Of a stretch of 64,000 nucleotides of DNA, positions 51,132 to 61,181 are shown piece after piece. Source of the DNA: JAAYCI01 sp964370195 (GTDB taxonomy: Bacteria > Bacillota > Clostridia > Oscillospirales > Ruminococcaceae). The translations under genes and the position numbers were made by a program. Each line of letters begins with the position of its first letter. The stretch's first letter is position 1. The stretch covers positions 91,388 to 155,387 of the forward strand of contig CAYJIH010000002.1 in assembly GCA_964370195.1 (NCBI GenBank), in the 5' to 3' direction. The notes below the pieces were generated by a model. It did no database searches. It had not been told where the DNA came from and was given only the letters and a program-made list of their open reading frames with translations.

Positions 51132-51872
51132 ATGCTTCGCATTCAGCAGTTAACAAAAACATATACCGGCACGCAAAAAGCCGTAGATAATTTATCCCTA
51201 GAGGTTGCCGCCGGCGACCTCTACGGTTTTATTGGGCACAATGGTGCCGGCAAAACCACCACCCTACGCGCTGTTGCGGGCATTTTATCCTTCGACAGTG
51301 GCACAATTCTCGTCAACGGGCACGACATAGAAAAAAATCCAATTGCAGCAAAAAAATCACTGGCCTTCTTGCCCGATAACCCCGATTTATACGAATTTCT
51401 TACCGGCATACACTATCTTAATTTTATTGCCGATATTTATGAAATCTCAAAATCAAGCCGTTTAATGCTTACAGAAAAATATGCTACTGCCTTTGAAATG
51501 GAAGGTGTTTTGGGCAACACAATTTCAAGCTACTCTCATGGAATGCGCCAAAAGCTGGCTCTCATTTCCGCCTTCATCCGCGAGCCAAAACTGCTCATTT
51601 TAGACGAACCTTTTGTAGGCCTAGACCCAAAGGCAACCTTCTTAACAAAACAATTTCTAAAAGAATTATGTGAAAATGGTGGTGCCGTCTTTTTTTCCAC
51701 CCATGTTTTGGAAGTAGCCGAAAAACTGTGCAATAAAATCGCCATTATTCAAAAAGGCCAGCTTCTAGAATGTGGCACCACAGCCGATATTGTTGGAAAA
51801 AGTAGTTTAGAGGCTGTTTTTTTAGAATTGGCGGAACAGCCCCCTGCCCCGGTGTCGGAGGCGCAACAATGA
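51132..51872 (+). CDS. ABC transporter, ATP-binding subunit
   Basis: A 246-residue ATPase with Walker A GHNGAGKTT (residues 34-42), signature SHGMRQKLAL near residue 137, and Walker B LLILDEPFVGLDP near residue 155. The type resembles ABC-2 exporters of peptides or drugs. GGAGGTTTAG precedes the ATG. It overlaps the permease gene by 4 bases. Confidence 0.93.
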   Translation: MLRIQQLTKTYTGTQKAVDNLSLEVAAGDLYGFIGHNGAGKTTTLRAVAGILSFDSGTILVNGHDIEKNPIAAKKSLAFLPDNPDLYEFLTGIHYLNFIADIYEISKSSRLMLTEKYATAFEMEGVLGNTISSYSHGMRQKLALISAFIREPKLLILDEPFVGLDPKATFLTKQFLKELCENGGAVFFSTHVLEVAEKLCNKIAIIQKGQLLECGTTADIVGKSSLEAVFLELAEQPPAPVSEAQQ

Positions 51873-53488
51873 CAAAGTTTTTTGTTTTGGTACGCCTTAA
51901 TTTGCTAAACGCACTGCTTTCTACGTTTGGCAATAGCAACAGTGGAAAAACGACGAAACGCAAATCATCCGGCTGGGTAGTATTGCTCTCATTGTCTGCA
52001 CTGATGCTCTATGTGTCTGGCTTATATTCTTCGCTATTGGCACAAACTCTTGCACCACATGGCCAATTAGATGCCCTTTTTAGTTTAATGATCTTTTTTG
52101 GTATATTTTTTTGTACCACGCTTACCATCTATCTTGCGCAAAGCCTGCTTTTTTCTGCAAGCGATAACGGACAGCTTTTTAGCTTTCCTGTTTCTGCTTT
52201 CACAATTTTACTAGCGCGGCTTTCTGCACTCTATTTGGAAGTTCTATTTATATTAGAGCTATTTTTTCTTCCTGTAGGGATTGTTTTTCTCATAAACTCA
52301 GATGAGAAAAGCCCATTGCCTTTATTCACATTGCTGATTCTTGGTATCTTTTTATCCTTCATTCCTACACTTCTATCTCTTGTGTTTGGTCTGTTTTATA
52401 GTTTTATTCTTGCCAAAACACCTTTTAAAAATGTTTTTTCTATCCTCATCGGTTTTCTAATGCCTCTATGTATCATGGTGCTCAATATCACATTTTCTTC
52501 TGCCTCCACTACGTCCATCCTCTCTTTGCACGAACAGCTCACGCATGCTTTTCCTCCTTTGTCTTGGGCGATGTTGGCGTGTACGCAGGGTGATATTCTA
52601 TCTTTCTTCCTTATTGTTCTTCTATGCACACTTCCATTTTTCGCCGCTTCTTTTGGTATTAGCTGCTTTTATAAGCAGCTGCTTACAGGGCTTCTTTCCC
52701 GTCGAAGCCACACCAAATTCAAGTTGACGCATATGCAAACCAAAAGCCCTTTTTGGGCACTTTTTTCAAAAGAAGCAAAGCGATTTTTTGGTACCCCCGG
52801 CTATTTCCTCAACGCCGGATTCGGCTATATTCTTCTTATCCTTGCAGCAGTAGCTTCCCTTCTGTTTCAAAACGATGTTAAGGCAATTCTTGCGCCCTAT
52901 ATGCAAATGTTTTACGACCTTGGCCTTCACCCCACCTCCATTCGCAGTATCCTTGTTCTTTCCATTGTTTGTTTTGCCAACCTCACATTTCAGCCTTCGG
53001 CCGTTTGCCTTAGCTTAGAAAATAAAACATCTTGGCTTTTAAAAAGTTTGCCACTTTCTGCACAAAGAATATTTATTGCAAAAATCAGCTTCCCCTTTGT
53101 ATGCTCTTTTGTGTGTATTCTATTTTCTACTCCTATATTCGGCTTTGTTCTATCTTTGCCGGTTTTAAATATCGTGGAAATTTCACTCCTCACTCTCGCC
53201 AATGCTGCTCTTACTGCAACAATAGGGCTTATATGCAACCTATTACACCCAAAACTGGATTCATCGAGTGAAATTGTGGTGATTAAACAAAGTATGAGCT
53301 CTTTCCTTGGGTTGCTAATGAACCTTATCCAAGTGATGATTCTTATTACTCTTTACAGCATTTTCACAGTGTTGCCGCTAGGCCCTTTGCGCTTTTTTCT
53401 TCCTTTTCTGCTTCTGATTTCTGCTTGCTACCTTGCATTTTTATGGTTAAAAACGCGTGGAAGTAACTTGTTTTTTATAAATTTTTAA
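51869..53488 (+). CDS. ABC-2-type exporter permease
   Basis: A 539-residue membrane protein with about twelve hydrophobic segments and a central soluble part (TKSPFWALFSKEAKRFFGTPG near residue 290) that resembles half-repeat junctions in two-fold ABC-2 permeases. It forms an exporter with the ATPase just upstream (ATGA overlap). Substrate unknown. No peptide or immunity gene is nearby to suggest one. No clear terminator is seen between its stop and the rplQ terminator. Confidence 0.85.
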   Translation: MTKFFVLVRLNLLNALLSTFGNSNSGKTTKRKSSGWVVLLSLSALMLYVSGLYSSLLAQTLAPHGQLDALFSLMIFFGIFFCTTLTIYLAQSLLFSASDNGQLFSFPVSAFTILLARLSALYLEVLFILELFFLPVGIVFLINSDEKSPLPLFTLLILGIFLSFIPTLLSLVFGLFYSFILAKTPFKNVFSILIGFLMPLCIMVLNITFSSASTTSILSLHEQLTHAFPPLSWAMLACTQGDILSFFLIVLLCTLPFFAASFGISCFYKQLLTGLLSRRSHTKFKLTHMQTKSPFWALFSKEAKRFFGTPGYFLNAGFGYILLILAAVASLLFQNDVKAILAPYMQMFYDLGLHPTSIRSILVLSIVCFANLTFQPSAVCLSLENKTSWLLKSLPLSAQRIFIAKISFPFVCSFVCILFSTPIFGFVLSLPVLNIVEISLLTLANAALTATIGLICNLLHPKLDSSSEIVVIKQSMSSFLGLLMNLIQVMILITLYSIFTVLPLGPLRFFLPFLLLISACYLAFLWLKTRGSNLFFINF

Positions 53489-53565
53489 TGTACCTTCAAT
53501 CTCGATTGCTCTTATACTAAAAATGATGGAGCATAAGCGCCACGCTGTAAGCATTGATGCAAAAA

Positions 53566-53608
53566 GTAAAAAAATAACCCTTGCCAAAAGGCAAAGGTTA
53601 TTTTTTTA
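53566..53608 (-). terminator. Terminator of the spc/alpha ribosomal operon
   Basis: On the minus strand AAATAACCTTTGCC pairs with GGCAAGGGTTATTT around TTTT, followed by a U tract, 13 bases after the rplQ stop. The mirrored A/T tracts could also end transcripts from the plus-strand ABC operon. Confidence 0.93.
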
Positions 53609-53618
53609 TCTAATTTTT

Positions 53619-53960
53619 TTACACAAGCTCAATTACTGCCATTTGTGCAGCATCGCCACGGCGTGGGCCGGTGCGAATGATGCGTGTGTAACCACCGGTG
53701 CGATCCATATATTTTGGACCCATTTCATCAATCACTTTTTTTGCAACCGTTTCCTTAGTGATATAGGAGAAAACCTGGCGTTTTGCATGCAAATCTCTGC
53801 GCTTGCTTAGTGTGATCATTTTATCAGCCATGGAACGTACCTCTTTGGCACGTGTAACCGTGGTTTCAATTCTGCCGTTTTCAAACAGATAGGTGACCAT
53901 ACCACGCAGCATCGCTTTGCGATGGTCGCTGGTTCTTCCCAGTTTACGAGTTCCGGGCAT
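53619..53960 (-). CDS. rplQ: 50S ribosomal protein L17
   Basis: 113 residues, starting [20 protein letters not shown] and containing [14 protein letters not shown] and the C-terminal [22 protein letters not shown]. Last gene of the operon, after rpoA, the standard Firmicutes position. Short form of L17, typical of bacteria without the eukaryote-like extension. Confidence 0.97.
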   Translation of the reverse strand: MPGTRKLGRTSDHRKAMLRGMVTYLFENGRIETTVTRAKEVRSMADKMITLSKRRDLHAKRQVFSYITKETVAKKVIDEMGPKYMDRTGGYTRIIRTGPRRGDAAQMAVIELV

Positions 53961-53998
53961 CCTAGCTTACCTCCTTTTCTGGGGGGTTCTTCATTTCC

Positions 53999-54952
53999 CT
54001 ATTCCTCTTCGTCAATTAAGCGAAGGCTAAGGGAATGTAATTTTTCAATAACCTCTTCAAGACTCTTGCGGCCCAAATTGCGAACCTTCATCATCTCTTC
54101 TTCGGTTTTGCTGGTTAAATCTTCCACTGTATTGATGCCAGCACGTTTGAGGCAGTTGAAACTGCGCACAGACAAATCCAGCTCTTCAATGGTCATTTCC
54201 AGCACTTTTTCTTTGCCCTTGTCATCTTTTTCCACCATAATTTCGGTGTCCATTGCATCTTCGCTTAGGTTGACAAACAAGTTCAAATGTTCAATCATAA
54301 TTCTGGCAGATAGGCTCATCGCCTCTTTGGCACTCAAGGTACCATCTGTCCATACCTCAATCGATAGCTTATCATAGTCGGTAATTTGGCCAACACGAGT
54401 GTTTTCCACCGAATAGTTCACCTTCAATACCGGCGTGTAAATGCTATCAATCGAAATGGCCCCAAGGCCGGCTTCCTCTGCTGCTGCTTTGTTACGCTCG
54501 GCCGGCATATAGCCACGCCCTTTATCAAATGTTAAATCCATAATAATCTTGCCATTTTCTGCCATCGTAGCAATATGGTGATCTGGATTTAAAATTTCAA
54601 GATCAGCGTCTTGGGGAATGTCGCCTGCGGTGATTTCGCCTTCACCGCTAAGCTCAAGCCGAACCGTTTTGGCTGTATCGCTGTATAACTTTGCATTGAT
54701 GCCTTTGATGTTGAGTACCATCTCGGTAACATCTTCTTTGATGCCTTCCACAGTGGAAAACTCATGCACAACACCATCAATTTTTATACAGGTAACTGCA
54801 ACACCGGGCAACGAAGACAACAAGATGCGACGCAAGCTGTTGCCCAATGTCGTACCAAACCCACGTTCCAGGGGCTCCACAATGAAAACACCATGGCGCC
54901 CATCGGAAGAAATTTCGGCTGTTTCAATTCTCGGACGTTCTATCTCCATCAT
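53999..54952 (-). CDS. rpoA: RNA polymerase alpha subunit
   Basis: 317 residues. The N-terminal dimerisation domain ([28 protein letters not shown], residues 24-51) and the C-terminal domain ([22 protein letters not shown], then [12 protein letters not shown]) are intact. The ATG at 54952 is 7 bases after GGAGGG; a TTG one codon earlier is possible. Follows rpsD in the operon, spacing about 60 bases. Confidence 0.97.
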   Translation of the reverse strand: MMEIERPRIETAEISSDGRHGVFIVEPLERGFGTTLGNSLRRILLSSLPGVAVTCIKIDGVVHEFSTVEGIKEDVTEMVLNIKGINAKLYSDTAKTVRLELSGEGEITAGDIPQDADLEILNPDHHIATMAENGKIIMDLTFDKGRGYMPAERNKAAAEEAGLGAISIDSIYTPVLKVNYSVENTRVGQITDYDKLSIEVWTDGTLSAKEAMSLSARIMIEHLNLFVNLSEDAMDTEIMVEKDDKGKEKVLEMTIEELDLSVRSFNCLKRAGINTVEDLTSKTEEEMMKVRNLGRKSLEEVIEKLHSLSLRLIDEEE

Positions 54953-55013
54953 CAACTAACCCTCCGTCATATCATTTGAGTACTAGCCACAAGATTTTGT
55001 GGCAACTAGCGGG

Positions 55014-55616
55014 TTACTTAGAATAGAGCTCAACGATCAGATGCTCTTCAACGTCAAAGTCAATATCTTCACGCTTTGGCATTTCTGTAACAGTTGCTTG
55101 CAGGCTGTTTTGAGAACGCTCTAGCCACTGGGGCAGCGTAACAACCGGTGCATCTTCACTGAGTAGCTTTTTAAATTTAACGCTATCACGGCTTTTTTCT
55201 TTAACCGCAATCACGTCGCCTTTTTTAACAAGAAACGATGGGATATCTACACGTTGGCCGTTTACTGTAAAGTGGCCATGCCCAACAAGTTGGCGGGCAT
55301 CACGGCGTGTAGAGGCAAAACCCAGGCGAAATACAACATTGTCCAAGCGGCGCTCAATGGTTGTTAGCAGGTTTTCACCAGTTTTACCGGACATACGGGT
55401 AGCTTTTTCGTAATACATACGGAATTGCTTTTCCATAACACCGTAAATAAACTTAACTTTTTGTTTCTCTGTTAGCTGAATTGCATACTCACTTTGTTTT
55501 TTGCGCATTTGCCCTTTGGGGTTGCGAGTTGTGGTTTTTTTAGCATAACCCATCACCGCAGGGGAAATGTTCAGTGTTTTGCAACGTTTGGCAATCGGTT
55601 GCATATTTTTGGCCAT
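55014..55616 (-). CDS. rpsD: 30S ribosomal protein S4
   Basis: 200 residues with the S4 RNA-binding domain ERRLDNVVFRLGFASTRRDARQLVGHGHFTVNG near the centre. The N-terminus has only one cysteine (near residue 12) and lacks the four-Cys zinc site, so this is the zinc-free form of S4. A second S4 copy elsewhere cannot be excluded. In the operon it usually can act as an autogenous regulator; no binding site was identified. Confidence 0.96.
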   Translation of the reverse strand: MAKNMQPIAKRCKTLNISPAVMGYAKKTTTRNPKGQMRKKQSEYAIQLTEKQKVKFIYGVMEKQFRMYYEKATRMSGKTGENLLTTIERRLDNVVFRLGFASTRRDARQLVGHGHFTVNGQRVDIPSFLVKKGDVIAVKEKSRDSVKFKKLLSEDAPVVTLPQWLERSQNSLQATVTEMPKREDIDFDVEEHLIVELYSK

Positions 55617-55638
55617 ATTCTTGAACTCCTCCTTCTAA

Positions 55639-56040
55639 TTAAATGCGGCGGCGCTTTGGAGGGCGGCAACCGTTGTGAGGCACTGGAGTAACGTCCTTGA
55701 TCATGTTCACTTCAAGGCCCGTTGCTTGCAATGCACGAATGGCAGCTTCGCGGCCCGAACCAGGCCCTTTAACATATACTTCCACTGTTTTCATGCCATG
55801 CTCAATTGCCGCTTTCGCCGCAGTTTCTGCTGCTGTTTGTGCAGCAAAGGGCGTGCTTTTGCGGCTGCCACGGAAACCCAGGCCGCCACTGGAGGCCCAG
55901 CTCACTGCATTTCCCTTCACATCTGTGATGGTAACAATGGTGTTGTTGAAGGTAGACTGAATGTGGGCAGCGCCACGCTCAATATTTTTGCGCTCGCGGC
56001 GTTTTGTACGGCCCTTTTTAGCCGATGCTTTTGTAGCCAT
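55639..56040 (-). CDS. rpsK: 30S ribosomal protein S11
   Basis: 133 residues with [22 protein letters not shown] near the start, [19 protein letters not shown] in the middle and [19 protein letters not shown] at the end, all diagnostic. It lies between rpsM and rpsD as expected. A basic N-terminal extension of about 10 residues is unremarkable. Confidence 0.97.
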   Translation of the reverse strand: MATKASAKKGRTKRRERKNIERGAAHIQSTFNNTIVTITDVKGNAVSWASSGGLGFRGSRKSTPFAAQTAAETAAKAAIEHGMKTVEVYVKGPGSGREAAIRALQATGLEVNMIKDVTPVPHNGCRPPKRRRI

Positions 56041-56054
56041 GTACTCCTCCTAAA

Positions 56055-56423
56055 TTATTTCTTCTTGTTCGCAACCGTGCGCTTCGGACCCTTGCGCGTG
56101 CGGGCGTTTGTTTTTGTGCGTTGACCGCGAACGGGCAGGCCTTTGCGATGGCGAACACCACGGTAGCATTGAATTTCCACAAGACGTTTGATGTCTAGTG
56201 CTGTGTTACGGCGAAGGTCACCTTCCACAGTTAAATGTTGTTCAATGTACTCACGGATTTTACCCTCGTCATCATAGCTTAAGTCTTTCACACGGGTATC
56301 AGGGCTGATCCCGGTGGCGGCCAAAATTTGGCTCGCAGTGGTACGGCCAATGCCATAGATGTACGTTAAGCCAATTTCCACGCGCTTTTCACGTGGCAAG
56401 TCAATTCCGGCAATACGTGCCAT
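56055..56423 (-). CDS. rpsM: 30S ribosomal protein S13
   Basis: 122 residues starting [26 protein letters not shown], with the helix-two-turn-helix region and the basic C-terminus [17 protein letters not shown] that contacts the P-site tRNA. The spacing to rpsK is 14 bases and to rpmJ 37 bases. Confidence 0.97.
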   Translation of the reverse strand: MARIAGIDLPREKRVEIGLTYIYGIGRTTASQILAATGISPDTRVKDLSYDDEGKIREYIEQHLTVEGDLRRNTALDIKRLVEIQCYRGVRHRKGLPVRGQRTKTNARTRKGPKRTVANKKK

Positions 56424-56460
56424 GCGTTTTTACACCTCCTGTAGGCTTTCTTACGGGCTA

Positions 56461-56574
56461 TTAACCCTGACGTTGTTTGTGTTTCGGGTTTTGGCAAATC
56501 ACCATTACACGACCATTGCGTTTGATGATTTTGCATTTTTCACACATCGGTTTCACCGAAGGTTTTACTTTCAT
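56461..56574 (-). CDS. rpmJ: 50S ribosomal protein L36
   Basis: A 37-residue protein too short for routine ORF lists: it reads [20 protein letters not shown] and ends in [10 protein letters not shown]. The zinc ligands C11, C14, C27 and H32 are all present, so this is the zinc-containing form. It occupies its normal position between infA and rpsM, with AAGGAGGC upstream of the ATG. Confidence 0.96.
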   Translation of the reverse strand: MKVKPSVKPMCEKCKIIKRNGRVMVICQNPKHKQRQG

Positions 56575-56616
56575 GGCTTACGCCTCCTTTTTAAACACTT
56601 CTTTGGCGCTTCGCGT

Positions 56617-56835
56617 TTACTTAGAGCGCCAGGTGATGCGCCCTTTTGTTAAATCGTAAGGCGACATTTCCACGGTTACTTTATCACCAGGCAGAATTCG
56701 AATGAAGTTCATTCGCAACTTGCCGGAGATGTGAGCCAATAGTTGGTGCCCATTTTCGAGCTCCACTTTGAACATGGCATTTGGCATTGCTTCCACCACA
56801 ACGCCCTCTACTTCAATGACATCATCTTTCGCCAA
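56617..56835 (-). CDS. infA: Translation initiation factor IF-1
   Basis: 72 residues, the usual IF-1 length, when started at the TTG at 56835 (reading [15 protein letters not shown]). GGGAGG lies 8 bases upstream. A longer frame up to 56922 would add 29 residues and run into the KOW protein gene. OB-fold residues [23 protein letters not shown] and the closing GRITWRSK are standard. Confidence 0.95.
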   Translation of the reverse strand: MAKDDVIEVEGVVVEAMPNAMFKVELENGHQLLAHISGKLRMNFIRILPGDKVTVEMSPYDLTKGRITWRSK

Positions 56836-56839
56836 TCTC

Positions 56840-57106
56840 CTATCCTCCCTGCTCATGCGCCTCATGCTCTTTGTTGTAAAGAGCCAAAGCCACTTTGATG
56901 TTTTGATCAGTGCCCATTTCACCTGGCTCTAAACAGATATTTGTGGGGCAAAGGTGCCGTATATTCTTTTGCTTCGGCCTGTCGCAAGTTCGCCGTTGGC
57001 CATCTGCTAAAAATATTCGGTTTTCCTTTATCCCAACCACCACATAAAGCGTTTCTACATCCCGCCCTTTGCGGCTTTTAACAATTTGTCCTATTTGCAT
57101 TTCCAT
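56840..57106 (-). CDS. KOW-domain RNA-binding protein
   Basis: 88 residues with a KOW-like N-terminus ([21 protein letters not shown]). Small proteins of this kind are usual between map and infA in Clostridia and resemble L14e-type proteins. Function unknown, presumably ribosome- or RNA-related. It is spaced 4 bases from the infA start. Confidence 0.8.
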   Translation of the reverse strand: MEMQIGQIVKSRKGRDVETLYVVVGIKENRIFLADGQRRTCDRPKQKNIRHLCPTNICLEPGEMGTDQNIKVALALYNKEHEAHEQGG

Positions 57107-57118
57107 GGCTTGCCCCCG

Positions 57119-57868
57119 CTAGACTCTTGTTAGAATCTCCGGCTCATCTTTTGTGATTAGCACGGCATGTTCGTAGTGAGCGGAAAGCCCTCCGTCTTTT
57201 GTTTTCACTGTCCATCCATCCGCTAGGATGTGCACGTCAAACCCTTTTTCGTTGATCATCGGTTCAATGGCCAGTGTCATCCCCGGCACCAACCTTACGC
57301 CATGCCCAGGTTTTCCAAAATTAGGAATTTCAGGCGGTTCGTGCAGCTTTCGCCCCACGCCATGCCCCACAAAAGCACGCACAACCGAAAAACCTCTGGC
57401 TTCCACATGGCTTTGTACGGCAAAGCCAATGTCTCCCACTCGGTTGCCCGCACGTGCAGCACGGATGCCTTCATACAGGGATTCTTCCGTGGCGCGCATC
57501 AGCCTATCGGCCTCTTCACTCACTTCTCCACAACGAAAACTCGATGCGTTATCCCCATGAAATCCATTGTAGATGGCCCCTGTATCAATTGAAACGATGT
57601 CACCATCTTGCAAAATTTCCTCTTTGGAAGGAATGCCGTGGATTACGGTATCCCCCACCGAAATGCAAGCTGCCGCCGGAAAACCGCCATACCCTTTGAA
57701 GTTAGGAACACCGCCCATAGAGCGTATGGTCTCTTCAATGGCTGCATCAATTTCCCACGTAGACACACCAGGCTTCACCAGTGCGCCCCCTGCTGCAAGG
57801 GCCGCTGCAGAAATGCGACAAGCCACTCGCATGGCTTCAATCTCTTTCGGTGTTTTTACAGGAATCAA
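57119..57868 (-). CDS. map: Methionine aminopeptidase, type I
   Basis: 249 residues. Removes the initiator methionine. The metal-site motifs GDIVSIDTGA (Asp near 96), HGDNASSF, VGHGVGRKLHEPPEI and EPMINEKGF are intact. The start is TTG at 57868, overlapping the adk stop as TTGA. No zinc-finger extension, so it is the short type Ia form. Confidence 0.96.
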   Translation of the reverse strand: MIPVKTPKEIEAMRVACRISAAALAAGGALVKPGVSTWEIDAAIEETIRSMGGVPNFKGYGGFPAAACISVGDTVIHGIPSKEEILQDGDIVSIDTGAIYNGFHGDNASSFRCGEVSEEADRLMRATEESLYEGIRAARAGNRVGDIGFAVQSHVEARGFSVVRAFVGHGVGRKLHEPPEIPNFGKPGHGVRLVPGMTLAIEPMINEKGFDVHILADGWTVKTKDGGLSAHYEHAVLITKDEPEILTRV

Positions 57869-58503
57869 AACCGTTCCTCCAGCACTTTTAGTACTGCTTC
57901 TGTTGTTTCATTCACCGACAAATTGCCGTCCACGCTTGCCAGTTTTTTACGTTCATCGTAAAAACCAATCAAGGGCTCGGTTAATTCATGGTATGTTTTT
58001 AGGCGAGCCAAAATGGTTTCAGGTTCATCATCCTTACGAATGATCAACTTCCCACCGTCACGGTCGCACACACACGGCTGTTTGCTTGGCTTGCTAATTG
58101 TGTGGTAGCTTGCACCACACGATTCGCAAACGCGCCTGCCACTAAGGCGACGCACAATGGCATCATCATCCACATCGATGTTCAGCACCAAATCGATGTC
58201 AACACCCATGTCTTCCAATGCCTCTGCCTGCGCACACGTGCGCGGCATACCGTCTAAAATAAATCCCTTCGTAGCATCCGGTTGCAAAAGGCGCTCTTTA
58301 ATAATCCCAATGATTACCTCATCCGGCACCAACGCGCCCGACTCCATGTACCCTTTTGCCTCTTTTCCCACGTCTGTACCTTTATCCACGGCTTCACGTA
58401 ACATGTTGCCAGTGGAAAGAGACGGGATACCGAAGCGATCGGCAATGAACTCTGCCTGTGTGCCTTTGCCTGCACCCGGTGCACCCAAAAGAATCAATCT
58501 CAT
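57865..58503 (-). CDS. adk: Adenylate kinase
   Basis: 212 residues. P-loop GAPGAGKGT (residues 7-15), GMPRTCAQAEAL and RLSGRRVCESCG are standard. The LID domain has a metal-binding set C-x2-C ... C-x2-D (CESC and CDRD) as in Bacillus adenylate kinase, where zinc has a structural role. Lies between secY and map as in other Firmicutes. Confidence 0.97.
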   Translation of the reverse strand: MRLILLGAPGAGKGTQAEFIADRFGIPSLSTGNMLREAVDKGTDVGKEAKGYMESGALVPDEVIIGIIKERLLQPDATKGFILDGMPRTCAQAEALEDMGVDIDLVLNIDVDDDAIVRRLSGRRVCESCGASYHTISKPSKQPCVCDRDGGKLIIRKDDEPETILARLKTYHELTEPLIGFYDERKKLASVDGNLSVNETTEAVLKVLEERF

Positions 58504-58521
58504 CGTCTGCCTCCAAACTTT

Positions 58522-59838
58522 TTACTCTAGAAAACCTTTGTGGTGTCTCATCAACATAAAGCTTTCTAAACTACGCGACGTTTCCAGTGCCACACCCACC
58601 ACAATGAGAAGCGATGTGCCGCCCAATGCAATTTGGATGCCTGTTATATTGCTTAACGCAATGGGGCCAACAGCCACCACTACTAAGAACAATGCACCAA
58701 TAAATGTAACGCGTCCAATGATGCGCGAAATGAAATCGCTTGTTGGACGTCCCGGGCGGATGCCAGGGATAGCACCATTGTTTTTCTTCAAATCGTTTGC
58801 CATTTGAATTGGGTTGTACGTAATGGCTACATAAAAATAATTGAATGCTATTATAAGAATACCATAAATCACAGCATAGAGCCAGCCCTCGTAACTAAAA
58901 GCGCCTAAAACAACGCTGAGTACGGGATGCTCTGTTGCATCTGTAGCATTCGGAATTAAGCGAATCAACGTAGCCGGAATGGACGTAAGTGCCGAAGCAA
59001 AGATGATAGGCATAACACCACTCATGTTTACTTTAATCGGAATGTGAGAAGATTGACCTCCATACATTTTACGCCCCACCACTTTTTTTGCATACTGAAT
59101 GGGGATGCGTCGTTCTGCCCCGTTCAGCACCACCACCATCACAACCGCCACAATAGCCAGTATGGCAATGATGGGCAAGTACACATAAATCAGTGGGTTT
59201 TCTTGTGCCAGCTCTAAATATCCACGAGTTTCGGTAAAAATACTACTCCAACCCGAGATGATGCCAGCTGCAATGATAAAGGAAATACCGTTACCAACAC
59301 CCTTTTGGTCAATTTGCTCGCCCATCCACATCAGCAAAACACTGCCGGCTACAAAGCACATTACAATGACAACACCGCTGAAAATTTGCATTCCAAGCGG
59401 GTCTCCCGGGCCATATTTTAACCCAAGTCCACTGCGCACCAAAGAATAATAGCCAAAGCCCAAAACACCACCCAGCACAGCACCAAAGATGCGTGTGATA
59501 CGCTGGAATTTCTTTTGGCCTTCTCCACCCTCTTTGCGAAGCCGCTCAAGGTATGGAATGGCCACCGCCAACAATTGCATGATGATGGAAGCGTTGATAT
59601 AAGGTTGCACACCCAGTGCAAAAAGTGAAGCACTGGAGAATGCACCGCCGGTCATAAAATCGATAAAGTTGAGCATGTCGCCTGAGTTCGCACTCACAAG
59701 AGACGCCATAGCACCGGGGTCAATAAAGGGAACCGGCACTGCAATGCCCAAACGAAAGATGACGATAATCAGCAGTGTATACAGTATACGCTTACGCAGA
59801 TCATCAATTTTCCATGCGTTGCGAAACGTTTGGAACAA
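58522..59838 (-). CDS. secY: Protein translocase subunit SecY
   Basis: 438 residues, ten membrane helices, the channel subunit of the Sec translocon. The start FQTFRNAWKIDDLRKRILYTLL and the plug/TM2a segment MLNFIDFMTGGAFSSASLFALGVQPYINASIIMQLL are typical. The start is TTG at 59838, which directly follows the rplO stop codon, with GAGGTGAT upstream. Confidence 0.97.
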   Translation of the reverse strand: MFQTFRNAWKIDDLRKRILYTLLIIVIFRLGIAVPVPFIDPGAMASLVSANSGDMLNFIDFMTGGAFSSASLFALGVQPYINASIIMQLLAVAIPYLERLRKEGGEGQKKFQRITRIFGAVLGGVLGFGYYSLVRSGLGLKYGPGDPLGMQIFSGVVIVMCFVAGSVLLMWMGEQIDQKGVGNGISFIIAAGIISGWSSIFTETRGYLELAQENPLIYVYLPIIAILAIVAVVMVVVLNGAERRIPIQYAKKVVGRKMYGGQSSHIPIKVNMSGVMPIIFASALTSIPATLIRLIPNATDATEHPVLSVVLGAFSYEGWLYAVIYGILIIAFNYFYVAITYNPIQMANDLKKNNGAIPGIRPGRPTSDFISRIIGRVTFIGALFLVVVAVGPIALSNITGIQIALGGTSLLIVVGVALETSRSLESFMLMRHHKGFLE

Positions 59839-60276
59839 TTAGATCACCTCAGCCTTCCCGCCTGCCTTTTCAATTTTTTCTTTTGCACTGGCCGAATAGG
59901 CGGCCAATTGCACTGTCAAGGCTTTGTTTACCTCACCATCACCCAAAAGCTTAATGCCGTCTAAAGGTTTTTTAACAAGACCTTTTTCAATCAGCGCTTT
60001 TGCGTCTACCACACTACCTGCCTCAAAAATGTCTAAATCGCCCACTTTTACAATGGCATAGTGTGTGCCAAAAATGTTGTTAAATCCACGTTTTGGCAAA
60101 CGGCGTTGTAGGGGCATTTGGCCGCCCTCAAAGCCTGCTTTTTTGCTGCCACTACGCGCTTTTTGGCCTTTATGGCCATAACCGGCTGTTTTACCATTGC
60201 CGCTGGCATGGCCACGGCCTTTACGCTTGGCAGATTTGTTGCTCCCCGCTGCTGGGGAGAGTTCATGCAGTTTCAC
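59839..60276 (-). CDS. rplO: 50S ribosomal protein L15
   Basis: 145 residues: [20 protein letters not shown] at the start, the Gly-rich loop [18 protein letters not shown], and the [19 protein letters not shown] segment. The start is GTG at 60276, preceded by GGAGGTGTACAAACA. Between rpmD and secY as expected. Confidence 0.96.
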   Translation of the reverse strand: MKLHELSPAAGSNKSAKRKGRGHASGNGKTAGYGHKGQKARSGSKKAGFEGGQMPLQRRLPKRGFNNIFGTHYAIVKVGDLDIFEAGSVVDAKALIEKGLVKKPLDGIKLLGDGEVNKALTVQLAAYSASAKEKIEKAGGKAEVI

Positions 60277-60302
60277 TGTTTGTACACCTCCTCTTGGGGG
60301 TT

Positions 60303-60653
60303 TTAAGCTCGGCTCACATCGAGCAAGAAGCCGATTTTTGCGATTTTGCCCGCTGTGGGGGCATTGTCTGGTTGCACGCTCACATCACCAAGACGTTTCA
60401 GGCCAAGGCTGGCCGCAACGGCTCTTTGACGTACACTACAACCCATCAAGCCTTTTTTAAGCGTGATTTTCACGCTTCCAGCTGCAAGAGCTGCCTCTTC
60501 TGTTTTTGCTTTGCTGGAAACCACCACTGTATTTTTGGCACTTTTAGCCTTTGCGGTAGTTTTTTTAGAAGCAGCCGCTTTTTTCTCGGCTTTCGCCTCG
60601 GCCGGCTGGGAGGCCTCATTCTCAAGACCTTGTGTTACTTTTTCCTCTGCCAT
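60303..60653 (-). CDS. rpmD: 50S ribosomal protein L30 with a long N-terminal extension
   Basis: The C-terminal 57 residues ([20 protein letters not shown] to FLLDVSRA) are a complete L30. The N-terminal 58 residues are low-complexity, rich in Ala, Lys, Glu and Thr, and absent from ordinary L30. The ATG at 60653 has AAAGGAGGC about 10 bases upstream. No internal start with a good ribosome-binding site is seen near residue 58, so the extension is probably translated. Confidence 0.9.
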   Translation of the reverse strand: MAEEKVTQGLENEASQPAEAKAEKKAAASKKTTAKAKSAKNTVVVSSKAKTEEAALAAGSVKITLKKGLMGCSVRQRAVAASLGLKRLGDVSVQPDNAPTAGKIAKIGFLLDVSRA

Positions 60654-60668
60654 GAGGTTCTGCCTCCT

Positions 60669-61169
60669 TTATACAAAAATCTCTTTCACGGATTTTCCGC
60701 GTTTGGCTGCCATTTCTTCTGCGCTAACCAACCCTTTTAGGCCGTTCATTGTGGCTGTAACCACATTCACGGGGTTGTTAGAGCGCACGCACTTTGTGCG
60801 GATGTCTTTAATGCCAGCTGCTTCCACAACAGCACGCACTGCGCCACCGGCGATAACACCAGTACCAGGGCCTGCCGGACGAAGAAGCACGTGGCCTGCA
60901 CCAAAGCGGCCAATTGTCTCATGCGGGATTGTGGTGCCACGTAAATTAATACGCACCAAATTTTTCTTAGCATCTTCAATGCCCTTGCGAATGGCCTCTG
61001 GCACCTCGCCGGCTTTGCCAAGGCCGAAGCCCACAATGCCAGCACCGTCGCCTACAACCACCAAAGCGGAGAACTTGAAGATACGGCCGCCTTTCACGGT
61101 TTTGGAAACGCGGTTGATGTGTACCACTTTCTCCTGCAAGTCCAGTGTTGAACCATCAATATATTCCAT
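60669..61169 (-). CDS. rpsE: 30S ribosomal protein S5
   Basis: 166 residues: [27 protein letters not shown], then [25 protein letters not shown] and [21 protein letters not shown] are the conserved dsRBD and C-terminal segments. GGAGGAGGAGAAT precedes the ATG. Positioned between rplR and rpmD as normal. Confidence 0.97.
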   Translation of the reverse strand: MEYIDGSTLDLQEKVVHINRVSKTVKGGRIFKFSALVVVGDGAGIVGFGLGKAGEVPEAIRKGIEDAKKNLVRINLRGTTIPHETIGRFGAGHVLLRPAGPGTGVIAGGAVRAVVEAAGIKDIRTKCVRSNNPVNVVTATMNGLKGLVSAEEMAAKRGKSVKEIFV

Positions 61170-61181
61170 ATTCTCCTCCTC

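Noticed and set aside
53523..53810. 95-codon plus-strand open frame at the end of the ribosomal operon
   Set aside because: It runs through the operon terminator and is antisense to rplQ.
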